From Pontiella agarivorans (lineage in GTDB: Bacteria > Verrucomicrobiota > Kiritimatiellia > Kiritimatiellales > Pontiellaceae): 64,000 nucleotides of DNA. A program made the position numbers and the translations under genes. Each line of letters begins with the position of its first letter. Position 1 is the first letter of the stretch. The notes beneath the pieces are model-generated. The model was given only the letters and a program-made list of their open reading frames with translations. It did no database searches and had not been told where the DNA came from. The DNA lies in contig NZ_JARVCO010000010.1 of the NCBI RefSeq assembly GCF_034531395.1, positions 1,178,001-1,242,000 of the forward strand, written 5' to 3'. Shown here one piece after another: positions 18,172 through 26,619 of this stretch.

Positions 18172-19515
18172 ATGGATGAATTGAAAAAACAGATGAAGGA
18201 ATTCGGGGATAAGCTGTATTATTCCTTTTTCCGGCATCGCATGGATAATACGGGTTTGACCAAATCCAAGATTATGTTCAGCAACGTGCTGCTGCATATT
18301 CAGCCGGTCAAAATTCACAAACGTTCGGTAAAGTTTAAAACCACGATGGGGCTGGGGCTGATTACCTTCTACCTCTTTCTGCTGTTGGCAACGACCGGTA
18401 TTCTGCTGATGTTCCACTATGTGCCGTCGACGGCGATCGGTCCCGACGGGCTGCCGGATGCCTACAGCCGCATGGTCAATCTGCGTTCGAATGTTTTCTG
18501 GGGTGATTTTCTGCGGAATATGCACCGCTGGTCGGCCCACGGAATGGTGGCTTTTGTTGCGCTGCATATGCTGCGGGTCTATCTGGCCGGTGCACACCGC
18601 GGCGGGCGGGAGTTCAACTGGGTGATCGGCTGTATCCTCGGTCTGCTGACCGTGTTCCTTTCCTATACCGGTTACCTGCTGCCGTGGGACCAGCTGGCCT
18701 TCTGGGGCGTCAAGGTCGGTACGGAAATTGCGAAAATTGCTCCGGGCGGGGCGTTGATCCGTGCCGTATTGCTGGGCGATACCGATGTGGGTGCTGAGGC
18801 GCTGATCCGTTTCTATGTGCTGCATGTCGCCGTGCTTCCGAGTGTGATGGGCTTTTTGATTGCCGTTCACTTTTTCCGCATCCGAAAAGACGGCGGGCTG
18901 GCCCGTCCGGCGGATACCTCGAAAGAAAAACAGATTCCGGATGAAGAGTTCGGCGAAGTGAAAAACAACTCGGTGTTTAAATCGGCCCGCAGTTACAAGC
19001 TGGTGGAGATCGTTAAAGGCAACGAGCCGAAGGTGAATGAAGAGGTTGATCAGATGATGTTCGCCTGGCCCAAACTCATTGTTCGCGAAGTGATGGTTTT
19101 TGCCGGCCTGATGGTCGTGATGAGCCTGATTTCCGTATTTTTTGATGCGCCGCTTGAAGGTCCGGCGGATCCGAATCATCCGACCAACCCGGCGAAAGCA
19201 CCCTGGTATTTCCTGGGCTTGCAGGAACTGACTTCCTACGACGGATTTATCGGCGGCGTTGTGATTCCGGGGATTCTGGCCGGCGGCGTGATGTTCCTGC
19301 CGTACATCGAAATTTTTCTCGAAACATTCACCAAAACCTATCGGAAGAATATTCCGGGGGTATGGTTTGCGCGTGAGCGCTGGATTGAGAATGCGCTCTT
19401 TATCGGCATGTATCTGTTTATGCTTACACTGATTATTATCGGCGTGTATTTCCGCGGTGAAAACTGGGCGATTGCTTATCCCTGGGTGGAACAGGCTGCC
19501 GGAGGAGGACACTGA
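18172..19515 (+). CDS. Cytochrome b of bc-type complex (fused b6/subunit IV form)
   Basis: A 447-residue integral membrane diheme cytochrome b. Heme-ligand histidines lie in HRWSAHGMVAFVALHM and FYVLHVAVLPSVMGFLIAVHF. The quinol-site equivalent of PEWY is APWYF, in KAPWYFLGLQELTSY. The N-terminal b6-like and C-terminal subunit IV-like parts are fused, with a charged linker (about residues 240-300). AAGGGG precedes the ATG. With the Rieske and heptaheme genes it forms the quinol-oxidising module. Confidence 0.94.
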   Translation: MDELKKQMKEFGDKLYYSFFRHRMDNTGLTKSKIMFSNVLLHIQPVKIHKRSVKFKTTMGLGLITFYLFLLLATTGILLMFHYVPSTAIGPDGLPDAYSRMVNLRSNVFWGDFLRNMHRWSAHGMVAFVALHMLRVYLAGAHRGGREFNWVIGCILGLLTVFLSYTGYLLPWDQLAFWGVKVGTEIAKIAPGGALIRAVLLGDTDVGAEALIRFYVLHVAVLPSVMGFLIAVHFFRIRKDGGLARPADTSKEKQIPDEEFGEVKNNSVFKSARSYKLVEIVKGNEPKVNEEVDQMMFAWPKLIVREVMVFAGLMVVMSLISVFFDAPLEGPADPNHPTNPAKAPWYFLGLQELTSYDGFIGGVVIPGILAGGVMFLPYIEIFLETFTKTYRKNIPGVWFARERWIENALFIGMYLFMLTLIIIGVYFRGENWAIAYPWVEQAAGGGH

Positions 19516-19516
19516 G

Positions 19517-21277
19517 ATGATTAAGGATTATCGTATTCTTCTGTTTATCGGTCTGCTGGGGATGGTGCTGCTCGGGCTGGCGATTCGTAAAGGGTTTGAT
19601 GAGGATTATATCCGCTATCAGAAAGCCTATTATGAAGCGCTCGGTGAAGATTTTCCGGGTCCCGTTGTTAAGCAGGTGAATGTAAAGACGCCTTCTTCTA
19701 TGCTGGTGGATCGCTGTCAGAGCTGCCATATCGGTGCCGCCAATCCCGAGGCCCGGGATTTCGAAATGCCGCTGACCGCTCACCCGCCGATCGTGCCGGG
19801 GGCTTCGGAAGACCCGCATGATTTCAATAAAATCGGCTGTGCGGTTTGTCACGATGGTTCCAGCCGCGATCTGGATGAGCATCTTGCCCACGGTGAAGCA
19901 CACGGCTGGATCGCTCCGCTGGTGAGTGGAAAAATTGCGCAGGCCAACTGCGTGCGCTGCCATGCGATGGAGAGCGGTCATCTGGCCGGAGCTGAACAGT
20001 TCGAAAAAGGGCGGGAGCTCTTTCTGGAAAAAGCCTGCTGGGGCTGCCATACCGTGGCCGGCGTTTCCACGTCGTCGCAGGCACCGGAGTTATCAAATGC
20101 GGGCGGAAAATTTACGTTTGATTATCTGTATGAATCGATCGTTCATCCGAAGGCCAATGACGCCAATTCAAAAATGCCCGAATTTGACTGGGTGCACGAC
20201 CATGAAACGGTTGTGGCGCTGGCAACCTATCTGAAAGGCTTGCAGGAAACCAAGTTGCGTTCCGAAGAAACGGCTCCGATCGGATATATTAAACCGAAAG
20301 CGGATGAAGTCCGGATTCAGGAAGCCAGTGTGGACGCCGGGCGGGCATTGTTTGCCGGTGTTCCGTACGAAGGTTCCATTAATCGCGGCGGCTGTGTCAA
20401 CTGTCATGCGTTTCGCAATGATGAAGGTCAGCTGGCCGGCGGTCATATCGGTCCGGAGCTGACCTGGTCGATCCGCAACCGCGGGAAAGACTATGTGCGC
20501 GATCATATCGTCAATGCCCGGGAGCATGTGGCCGATTCCATTATGCCGACCTTCAAGGACTATAATGACGCCGAGCTGGACAGCCTGGTGATGTTCCTTT
20601 CGAGTTTTGACTACAAACTCGCTTCGGATTCAAAGGCGCAGCTGCTGTATGATACGTACTGCATTTCCTGCCACGGCGAAGATCTCGACGGTCGCGGTGT
20701 GATTTCCGATATGCTGGATCCGCTGCCGCGCGATTTCAGCCGTCACCAGTTTGTGAGTGCCTATGAAGAGCGCTTCAAACATTCGATTCTTAATGGTGTG
20801 GCCGGTACGGCGATGCCGGCCTGGAAGAATACGCTGAGCGAAGACGATGTGGAACTGCTCGTTGGTTTTATCCACGAAAAGGCACTGGAAAACGCGCCCG
20901 ATAACTTCAGGCGTGTGGAGGCCGCCCTTCCGAAGGTTGGCGATGCCGACCGTCGCGACTGGAGAAATAAAGGTAAGGTGGTTAAGGCCGGTGACGTTGA
21001 AAACGGCGGCTCCGCATTCCAGCAGTACTGCACATCGTGCCACGGAAAACTGGCAAATGGAAAAGGTCCGAATGCATACAACCTGCACCATCCGCTGCCG
21101 CGGAATCTGCTGAATAAAGCATTTATGAATCAGGAAGGAATGACCGATGAGCGTCTTTATCAGTCGATCCTGCTGGGGGTTGCCGGCACACCGATGCCGT
21201 CGCACGATCATCTGTCGGATCAGACCATAATTGATATTATCGCCTACATCCGCGCGAATACCGAGGAGGCTGAATAA
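19517..21277 (+). CDS. Membrane-anchored heptaheme cytochrome c
   Basis: A 586-residue periplasmic c-type cytochrome with one N-terminal membrane anchor (ILLFIGLLGMVLLGLAI). Seven CxxCH sites are visible: CQSCH, CAVCH, CVRCH, CWGCH, CVNCH, CISCH and CTSCH. The last two belong to single-heme class I domains with GKGP- and GRGV-type follow-up. GGAGGAGG ends eight bases before the ATG at 19517. Its stop overlaps the ccoN start. It could replace both cytochrome c1 and CcoP as the wire between the b/Rieske module and CcoNO, which is inference from gene order. Confidence 0.9.
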   Translation: MIKDYRILLFIGLLGMVLLGLAIRKGFDEDYIRYQKAYYEALGEDFPGPVVKQVNVKTPSSMLVDRCQSCHIGAANPEARDFEMPLTAHPPIVPGASEDPHDFNKIGCAVCHDGSSRDLDEHLAHGEAHGWIAPLVSGKIAQANCVRCHAMESGHLAGAEQFEKGRELFLEKACWGCHTVAGVSTSSQAPELSNAGGKFTFDYLYESIVHPKANDANSKMPEFDWVHDHETVVALATYLKGLQETKLRSEETAPIGYIKPKADEVRIQEASVDAGRALFAGVPYEGSINRGGCVNCHAFRNDEGQLAGGHIGPELTWSIRNRGKDYVRDHIVNAREHVADSIMPTFKDYNDAELDSLVMFLSSFDYKLASDSKAQLLYDTYCISCHGEDLDGRGVISDMLDPLPRDFSRHQFVSAYEERFKHSILNGVAGTAMPAWKNTLSEDDVELLVGFIHEKALENAPDNFRRVEAALPKVGDADRRDWRNKGKVVKAGDVENGGSAFQQYCTSCHGKLANGKGPNAYNLHHPLPRNLLNKAFMNQEGMTDERLYQSILLGVAGTPMPSHDHLSDQTIIDIIAYIRANTEEAE

Positions 21278-22662
21278 TGAAACAAGATACTGCTGCAAAA
21301 ACGATGGTGATTGCATCGTGCGTCTACTTCGGTATGGCGCTGACTATGGGCCTGTTGACCGCGCTGAAATTTGTGGTACCAACGGTCGGGGAAATTGAAT
21401 ATCTCTCGATGCCGCGGGTCCGGATGATGCATACCAACCTCAATCTGTTCGGCTGGCTGCTGCAGGCGAATATGGGGATTCTGTTCTGGGTGCTGCCGCG
21501 CATTCTGCATACCCGTCTCTTTTCCGAAAAACTCGGGGTGGCGATGGGGGTGCTGTATAATATTGCCGTTGTCGGCGGCATTGTTTCCATTGTGCTCGGA
21601 AATGCGAAAAATGTTGAATACGGAGAAATTCCGCCGCCGTTTGATTACCTGATTGCAACCTGCTGGGTGATGTTTGCCATTAACGTTTTCGGAACGGTCA
21701 TGATCCGTAAAGTGAAATACCTCTACGTTACGGTCTGGTATACTCTCGGTGCCGTCATCTGGACGACGTTTGTCTATATTACCGGCAATATGTTCAGTCA
21801 GATGCCGATGGTGGCCGGTGTGAATCAGGCCAACCTGATCTGGTTCTACGTGCACAATGCGGTAGGCCTGATCTTTACCCCGCTGGGTGTGGCGATTGCC
21901 TATTACATGATCCCGAAACAGCTCGATACCCCGATCTATTCGCATAAACTTTCCATGGTCGGATTCTGGGTGATTTCTTTTGTCTATGTCTGGACCGGTG
22001 CTCACCACATGATTCACGGCCCGCAGCCGCACTGGCTGCAGACGGTTTCGATCATTTTCTCGTTCAGTCTCATCATTCCGGTAATGGCGGTCATCACCAA
22101 CTTCTTCGGGACCTTTGCCACCGCGCCGCGGGGCACCCGGATGAAAGGACCGATTCCGAAGCTGCTGATGATGGGGACGGTTTACTACATCTTCACCTGT
22201 CTGCAGGGACCGTTTCAGGCCATCCGTTCGGTTAACGAAATCACGAGTAAAACCGACTGGGTGGTCGGGCATGCCCATATGGCTCTGTTCGGGGCGTTCT
22301 CCTATTTTGCCATGGCGGGTATTTATTACGTTGCACCGAAATTGGCGGGGCGCAAACTCTATTCCGAAAAAATGGGCGATACCCAGTTCTGGCTCATGAC
22401 GCTGGCCAGCGTTCCGTTTTTTGCGGTGCTGTGGATCGGCGGGGTTATCCAGGGCTTTGCCTGGCTGAATCCGGAAAACACCTTTGTGGATACTTTGGCG
22501 GCATTGAAGCATGCCCACTGGATGCGTTTCTCAACCGGTGGACTGATCTTTATCGCGTACTTCCTGTTCCTGTATAACATTCTGCAGACGTTCTTCGGTA
22601 AATATCCGGAAGAGGCGGAGGAACAGGAAGCGGCAGAAGCAGAAACCGCAGCAGTGCAGTAA
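21277..22662 (+). CDS. ccoN: cbb3-type cytochrome c oxidase subunit I
   Basis: A 461-residue heme-copper oxidase catalytic subunit of the high-affinity cbb3 type. The low-spin heme His is in MMHTNLNLFGW. CuB ligands are in FYVHNAVGL and GAHHMIHGPQP, and the heme b3/b His pair in GHAHMALFGAFSYFAM. It has about 12 transmembrane helices. TAATGA-type overlap with the heptaheme gene argues for coupled translation. Confidence 0.95.
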   Translation: MKQDTAAKTMVIASCVYFGMALTMGLLTALKFVVPTVGEIEYLSMPRVRMMHTNLNLFGWLLQANMGILFWVLPRILHTRLFSEKLGVAMGVLYNIAVVGGIVSIVLGNAKNVEYGEIPPPFDYLIATCWVMFAINVFGTVMIRKVKYLYVTVWYTLGAVIWTTFVYITGNMFSQMPMVAGVNQANLIWFYVHNAVGLIFTPLGVAIAYYMIPKQLDTPIYSHKLSMVGFWVISFVYVWTGAHHMIHGPQPHWLQTVSIIFSFSLIIPVMAVITNFFGTFATAPRGTRMKGPIPKLLMMGTVYYIFTCLQGPFQAIRSVNEITSKTDWVVGHAHMALFGAFSYFAMAGIYYVAPKLAGRKLYSEKMGDTQFWLMTLASVPFFAVLWIGGVIQGFAWLNPENTFVDTLAALKHAHWMRFSTGGLIFIAYFLFLYNILQTFFGKYPEEAEEQEAAEAETAAVQ

Positions 22663-22675
22663 GAGGAAATGATTC

Positions 22676-23260
22676 ATGAAAATTGATGTAGAGAAAAGCT
22701 TACTTTGGACCTCGGTCGGGGCCTTTGCCATTTTTGCTGTCGGGGCTGTGTGCACCACGGTTCTTCCGCCGATCGTGTCGCCGCTGATGTATAAAACCGA
22801 TCACGATGTCCATGAATACACCGAGCAGGAACAGCGGGGCATAGCCATCTATAAACGCGAAGGCTGTGTATATTGCCACACGCAGCAGGTGCGTCATCTC
22901 GATTCCGATAAAAGGCGTTACGGATGGCGTCTGGTTGAAGCGCCTCCCTCCGAATCCTGGGAGTATGTCAACGACAAGCAGCATTTCCTCGGTACCAAAC
23001 GCACCGGGCCGGATCTGGCCCGTGTGGGGGGGAAATATTCCTCAGAATGGCATTATGCGCATTTCAAAAATCCGCGCGATATGGGGGATAAATTCCCCGA
23101 CCGCAAAGGGATTTTTGAAAAAGCCTCCATCATGCCGTCGTTTGCCTATTTAACCGATGAAGAGATCGCCGATCTGACGGCCTATCTCCAGACCCTCGGA
23201 AGAAATAAAAACTGGCGCGTGGATAAAGATGGAAATCCGCTGAACGACTACGAAAAATAA
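22676..23260 (+). CDS. ccoO: cbb3-type cytochrome c oxidase subunit II
   Basis: A 194-residue monoheme cytochrome c anchored by one N-terminal helix. The single heme site is CVYCHTQQVRHLDSDKRRYGW, a hallmark of CcoO, and PSESWEYV and IMPSFAYLTDEEIADL (distal Met) follow as in the family. It is 13 bases after ccoN. It would pass electrons to CcoN. Confidence 0.94.
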   Translation: MKIDVEKSLLWTSVGAFAIFAVGAVCTTVLPPIVSPLMYKTDHDVHEYTEQEQRGIAIYKREGCVYCHTQQVRHLDSDKRRYGWRLVEAPPSESWEYVNDKQHFLGTKRTGPDLARVGGKYSSEWHYAHFKNPRDMGDKFPDRKGIFEKASIMPSFAYLTDEEIADLTAYLQTLGRNKNWRVDKDGNPLNDYEK

Positions 23261-23282
23261 CGGGGGCTGAAAGGAGTACACG

Positions 23283-23426
23283 ATGGCTGAAGAAAAAAAA
23301 TACGATTTTGAGACGACCACAGAAATTAAACAGGGTCATGCGGATATCGGAAAATTCAATGTCGCAATTGAGATTATTCTGACCATCGTATGCATTGTTT
23401 ACCTGATCCTGAACTTCAATCCCTAG
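23283..23426 (+). CDS. 47-residue single-helix membrane protein in the CcoQ/CcoP position
   Basis: MAEEKKYDFETTTEIKQGH leads into a hydrophobic C-terminal helix (VAIEIILTIVCIVYLILNF). AAAGGAG lies eight bases before the ATG. It has no heme motif. Size and place fit a small oxidase subunit such as CcoQ, or the N-terminal anchor of CcoP without the cytochrome part. The sequence is too short to assign a family with confidence. Confidence 0.7.
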   Translation: MAEEKKYDFETTTEIKQGHADIGKFNVAIEIILTIVCIVYLILNFNP

Positions 23427-23451
23427 GCCCGGTCCGGTCGACGACGAATTA

Positions 23452-24207
23452 ATGGCTGGAGATCTTTATACGAAGCGGCGCAGACTCATTCAGACGCTCA
23501 GCGTTCTGGTGCTGCTGAGCATACCGTTTCGGTTTTTCTGTTTTGATCTCGATGGCGAATGTATTCGGCTCTTCGGAGCTGAGTTTGGGCTGGCCACGAT
23601 GTTTTATCCGCTGTTCGGCATTGTTGCTTTGCTGTTGTTGGTGGTGGGCATGGGGATGAAAAAGGGCCGGCTTTTCTGCTCCCACCTTTGCCCGATGCAC
23701 CTGTTTCTTGAAAAAGTAAACCGCCCGAAAAACGGGAGTGCATCCCATCGGAAAGGGATCGTTTGGCTTTGGTCGCTGCTTTTTTCGGTGATGCTGACTG
23801 AAGTGATTCTTTCATTTTTCCAGCCGCTGGAAAACCAGATTAAGCTGGCCGCTTCCGGAAATCTTCCAATCCTTGGAACCGGCGTTGCACTGTTCGGCGG
23901 TTTTATGTTCCTTTTTGTGGGGTATCAGGAACGGTTCTGTAAGAAAGGCTGTCCCTATGCGCTGATTCAGATGCTGCTGCAGTCGGATCTAACCCGGACG
24001 ATGAAATTTGCGAATCGGGAAAAAACCTGTACGAACTGCCGGAAATGCGAAGACATCTGCCCGATGAATTTACGGGCCCGTTTTGAAAGCAAAGGGCCCG
24101 ATTGTACCAACTGTAATCTCTGCGCGGAAGCGTGTACCACGGAGTTGGGGAAGGGCAATACGCTGTTCCATTTCCACGATCCGGAACCGGAAACTGCAGT
24201 ACAGTAA
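23452..24207 (+). CDS. CcoG/NapH-like membrane polyferredoxin
   Basis: A 251-residue membrane protein with four or five helices and several Cys clusters: CSHLCPMH, CKKGCPYA, CTNCRKCEDICPM and CTNCNLCAEACTT, the last two being 4Fe-4S ferredoxin motifs. The layout matches CcoG (RdxA/FixG) and NapH proteins; in a cbb3 operon CcoG is expected, where it reduces copper for oxidase assembly. It is shorter than typical CcoG, which carries an extra C-terminal Ig-like domain. No clear ribosome-binding site. It contains two palindrome copies 46 bases apart. Confidence 0.75.
   Translation: MAGDLYTKRRRLIQTLSVLVLLSIPFRFFCFDLDGECIRLFGAEFGLATMFYPLFGIVALLLLVVGMGMKKGRLFCSHLCPMHLFLEKVNRPKNGSASHRKGIVWLWSLLFSVMLTEVILSFFQPLENQIKLAASGNLPILGTGVALFGGFMFLFVGYQERFCKKGCPYALIQMLLQSDLTRTMKFANREKTCTNCRKCEDICPMNLRARFESKGPDCTNCNLCAEACTTELGKGNTLFHFHDPEPETAVQ
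23818..23832. repeat. Dispersed palindrome, copy 10
   Basis: Exact copy in the CcoG-like gene, core GCCGC; encodes FQPLE. Confidence 0.85.
23864..23878. repeat. Dispersed palindrome, copy 11
   Basis: Exact copy in the CcoG-like gene, core ATCCT, in a different reading frame (LPILG) from copy 10. Confidence 0.85.
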
Positions 24208-24279
24208 ATCAGCTCCGTTTTCCGGTGGCGCAGTCAAATTGCGTTGAAACCGAAAACACCATTAAGTCGGAGAAATGAC

Positions 24280-25161
24280 ATGAGATCGGGATATCTTTTC
24301 ATTGCCGGGCTGTTGCTGACCGGGTGCGTATACAAAGCCGGTCCGGACAAGGCCGGGCTGAAACCGACGGTCTGTACCGTTAATTATCCGCTGGCCTATT
24401 TTGCGGAGCGTATTGCCGGAGATCAGGTTGAACTGGTCTTTCCCGAAATGGATGGCGATCCCGCATTCTGGGAACCGAAACCTGCACAGGTTTCCGCATT
24501 TCAGAAAGCGGATCTCATTCTGCTCAACGGGGCGGACTATGCAAAATGGATTCCTGCGGCTTCGCTTCCGCAGGACCGCACGGTCAATACTGCTGCGGGG
24601 TTGGAGGCTGATTTTATTGCGCTCGATGGTACCGGAAGTCATGCCCATGGTGCGGGCGGGGCCCATGTGCATGGAGATATTGCATTTACGCTTTGGCTGA
24701 ATCCCGAATTGGCGATGCAGCAGGCCGAAGCGGTTTATGAGGCCCTCTCTCCGATTGTGGAACTGAGGGAAGAGGCGCTGGGAAAACTGATTGCCGATCT
24801 TGAAGAGCTCGATACAGAGCTGGCGCAGGTTTTCCAATCACTGGAAGACCGGCCGCTGTTGGGGTCGCATCCCGTTTATCAGTATCTGGCTGCGCGGTAC
24901 AACCTGACCATGGAGAGCGTGCACTGGGAGCCGGACAGTGAACCGGATCAGGCGATGTGGCGCGAGCTGGAGGATATTCTCGAAACGCATCAGGCCGATG
25001 TCATGTTCTGGGAGGACGAGCCGTTGCCGCAGGTGAAAAAAGCGCTGGCCGGAAAAGGCATAAAAAGTGTGGTCTTCAATCCTTGTGGAAACCGGCCGGA
25101 TGACGGCGATTTTATGACGGTAATGCACGCCAATCTCGCCGCGGTGAAAACGATAAAATAG
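24280..25161 (+). CDS. ZnuA-like metal-binding lipoprotein
   Basis: A 293-residue solute-binding protein of the cluster A-I metal ABC transporter family (zinc/manganese type). Lipobox is LLTGC. A His-rich loop (SHAHGAGGAHVHGD) lies where ZnuA proteins carry theirs, and GSHPVYQYLAARYNL and a C-terminal VFNPCGNRP segment are present. No permease or ATPase gene is adjacent, so it is orphaned here. Lying between oxidase assembly genes, it might handle copper or zinc for them, which is inference. The start at 24280 has GGAGA upstream. A palindrome copy at 24832 encodes FQSLE. Confidence 0.82.
   Translation: MRSGYLFIAGLLLTGCVYKAGPDKAGLKPTVCTVNYPLAYFAERIAGDQVELVFPEMDGDPAFWEPKPAQVSAFQKADLILLNGADYAKWIPAASLPQDRTVNTAAGLEADFIALDGTGSHAHGAGGAHVHGDIAFTLWLNPELAMQQAEAVYEALSPIVELREEALGKLIADLEELDTELAQVFQSLEDRPLLGSHPVYQYLAARYNLTMESVHWEPDSEPDQAMWRELEDILETHQADVMFWEDEPLPQVKKALAGKGIKSVVFNPCGNRPDDGDFMTVMHANLAAVKTIK
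24832..24846. repeat. Dispersed palindrome, copy 12
   Basis: Exact copy in the ZnuA-like gene, core ATCAC. Confidence 0.85.
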
Positions 25162-25213
25162 TCGGAGTTTGACGGCGATGCTATACTCACCCGGAAATCC
25201 GGAGGGATCGGCC

Positions 25214-25876
25214 ATGAAAAATCTGTTTATCGTTTTAATGCTGTTATGCGGTGTGGCCGGAGCCGGGCAACTGCAGCTGCAGGACGGAACCGTCTTTCGT
25301 AACGTTGCCATTATTTCCGCCCGCCCTGACCATATGCTGATTGTTCACGACGGTGGCGGCAGTCAGATTTATTTCAAGGATCTTACGGCGGATTCGCTTT
25401 CGGCCGCGCAGTGGGAAAAGGTGAAAACGGAGTTGCAGCGCTACGAGGCGCAACAGGCGCGCCTGGCGGAGGCGGAAGCCCGTCGCAGTGCCCAGCGCGA
25501 AAAAGGGTTGATTCAATTTGAAGGAACCTGGATGAGTCCGCAGGAAAAAGAAGAGCTGCTTCACCGCCGGGCGGAACAGCGGCTGCAACTTGAAAAACAG
25601 CGCATTCAGCTGGCGAGGGAACGGGCTGCTCTTGAAAGGGAAAAAATCGATACTGCGCGGGCTCGTTATCTTCTGGGTGAGGAGAGCCATCGGAGGACCA
25701 CCATTTCTTACGGTTATTCCACATCCTGCCGCGGTGATTTTTTTTACAGGTCTATGAAATCGGCACCGGTGAAGTCGCCGCATCGTCGAAATAGAATAAT
25801 CAGAACAGAAAAGAATAATCCCTACATCTGCACCGATACCGCGGCTTTTTATAACCGGACTCCGCTGAACCGCTGA
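25214..25876 (+). CDS. Exported protein with SLA1/SHD1-like N-terminus and charged helix
   Basis: A 220-residue protein with a signal peptide (MKNLFIVLMLLCGVAGA). Residues 20-65 (LQDGTVFRNVAIISARPDHM and YFKDLT) resemble the small beta domain found in many exported planctomycete and verrucomicrobial proteins (SHD1/SLA1-like). Residues 70-155 are a long Glu/Arg/Gln-rich helix, probably coiled coil. The C-terminus is basic. GGAGGG precedes the ATG. Function unknown. Confidence 0.7.
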   Translation: MKNLFIVLMLLCGVAGAGQLQLQDGTVFRNVAIISARPDHMLIVHDGGGSQIYFKDLTADSLSAAQWEKVKTELQRYEAQQARLAEAEARRSAQREKGLIQFEGTWMSPQEKEELLHRRAEQRLQLEKQRIQLARERAALEREKIDTARARYLLGEESHRRTTISYGYSTSCRGDFFYRSMKSAPVKSPHRRNRIIRTEKNNPYICTDTAAFYNRTPLNR

Positions 25877-25887
25877 GTCTTCCCTTT

Positions 25888-25902
25888 TTCCAAGGGTTGG
25901 AA
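25888..25902. repeat. Dispersed palindrome, copy 13
   Basis: Exact copy, core AGGGT, 11 bases after a stop codon and about 40 bases before the SafE-like gene. Confidence 0.85.
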
Positions 25903-25941
25903 TTGTATTTGCAGTGAAGGGTGATAGGGTTTCGCATAATT

Positions 25942-26619
25942 ATGGAACAGCTTATTGCCGCAATCATTCTCGGAGCCGGAATCGGTTTCACCGCCATCCC
26001 TCACTGCTATGCGATGTGCGGACCGTTACATGTCTCGGTTTGTGCTCTGCACCGGGAAAACAGCTTGAAAGCGTTATCGCTGTTCAATCTGGGTCGGATT
26101 GCGGGGTATACGCTCGCGGGCATTTTGTTTGGAGCATTCGGAGAGTTCATTAACATCGGTCCCGCACATTTCTGCTGTCAGGTTGGACTCAATCCGGTCC
26201 GCGGGGCTCTGCTGTCGCTGCTGTTTCCCGGTGTGATCATGTTTTTCATCGCGTTTTATGCCTTCCGCCGTAAAGGCCTCAAAGCGCCGAAAAGCAACTG
26301 GTTGTCGCGTTTTTTCAGCGGAGGGCTGGGGAAACTGACCGTCGGCGGTGCATGTACTTCGCTGATTCCGTGCGGGATGCTCTATGCCGCGTTTGCCATG
26401 GCGGTCGGGCAGGGCAGCTGGTGGAAAGGCGGAGCATTCATGCTGGCTTTTGTGGTCACTCAGACCTTCTTTATGCAGCTGGGTGTTTCGCTCGGCCGGC
26501 TGGTCGATAAAAAATGGGGGGCTCGTTTTGAAAAAGCGTTTCCCTGGATCTGCCTGATGATCGGTATTGTGTATTGCGTGCTTTTTGTGCTTCGAATCTC
26601 TCCGGCGGAAAATGGCTGA
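25942..26619 (+). CDS. SafE/TauE-like membrane protein in the CcoH position
   Basis: A 225-residue protein with about six helices of the UreH/SafE (DsbD-like transmembrane) family, very often encoded next to CcoI and involved in copper delivery to cbb3 oxidase. The N-terminus has GFTAIPHCYAMCGPLHV with two Cys typical of the subgroup; a second internal repeat begins GGACTSLIPCGMLYAA. Its end overlaps the ccoI start by eight bases. The upstream GTG at 25921 was rejected in favour of the ATG; neither has a strong ribosome-binding site. Confidence 0.82.
   Translation: MEQLIAAIILGAGIGFTAIPHCYAMCGPLHVSVCALHRENSLKALSLFNLGRIAGYTLAGILFGAFGEFINIGPAHFCCQVGLNPVRGALLSLLFPGVIMFFIAFYAFRRKGLKAPKSNWLSRFFSGGLGKLTVGGACTSLIPCGMLYAAFAMAVGQGSWWKGGAFMLAFVVTQTFFMQLGVSLGRLVDKKWGARFEKAFPWICLMIGIVYCVLFVLRISPAENG

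Noticed and set aside
17998-19512. 504-codon open frame antisense to cytochrome b
   Set aside because: Shadow of the cytochrome b gene; His/Gln/Arg-rich with no recognisable domain.
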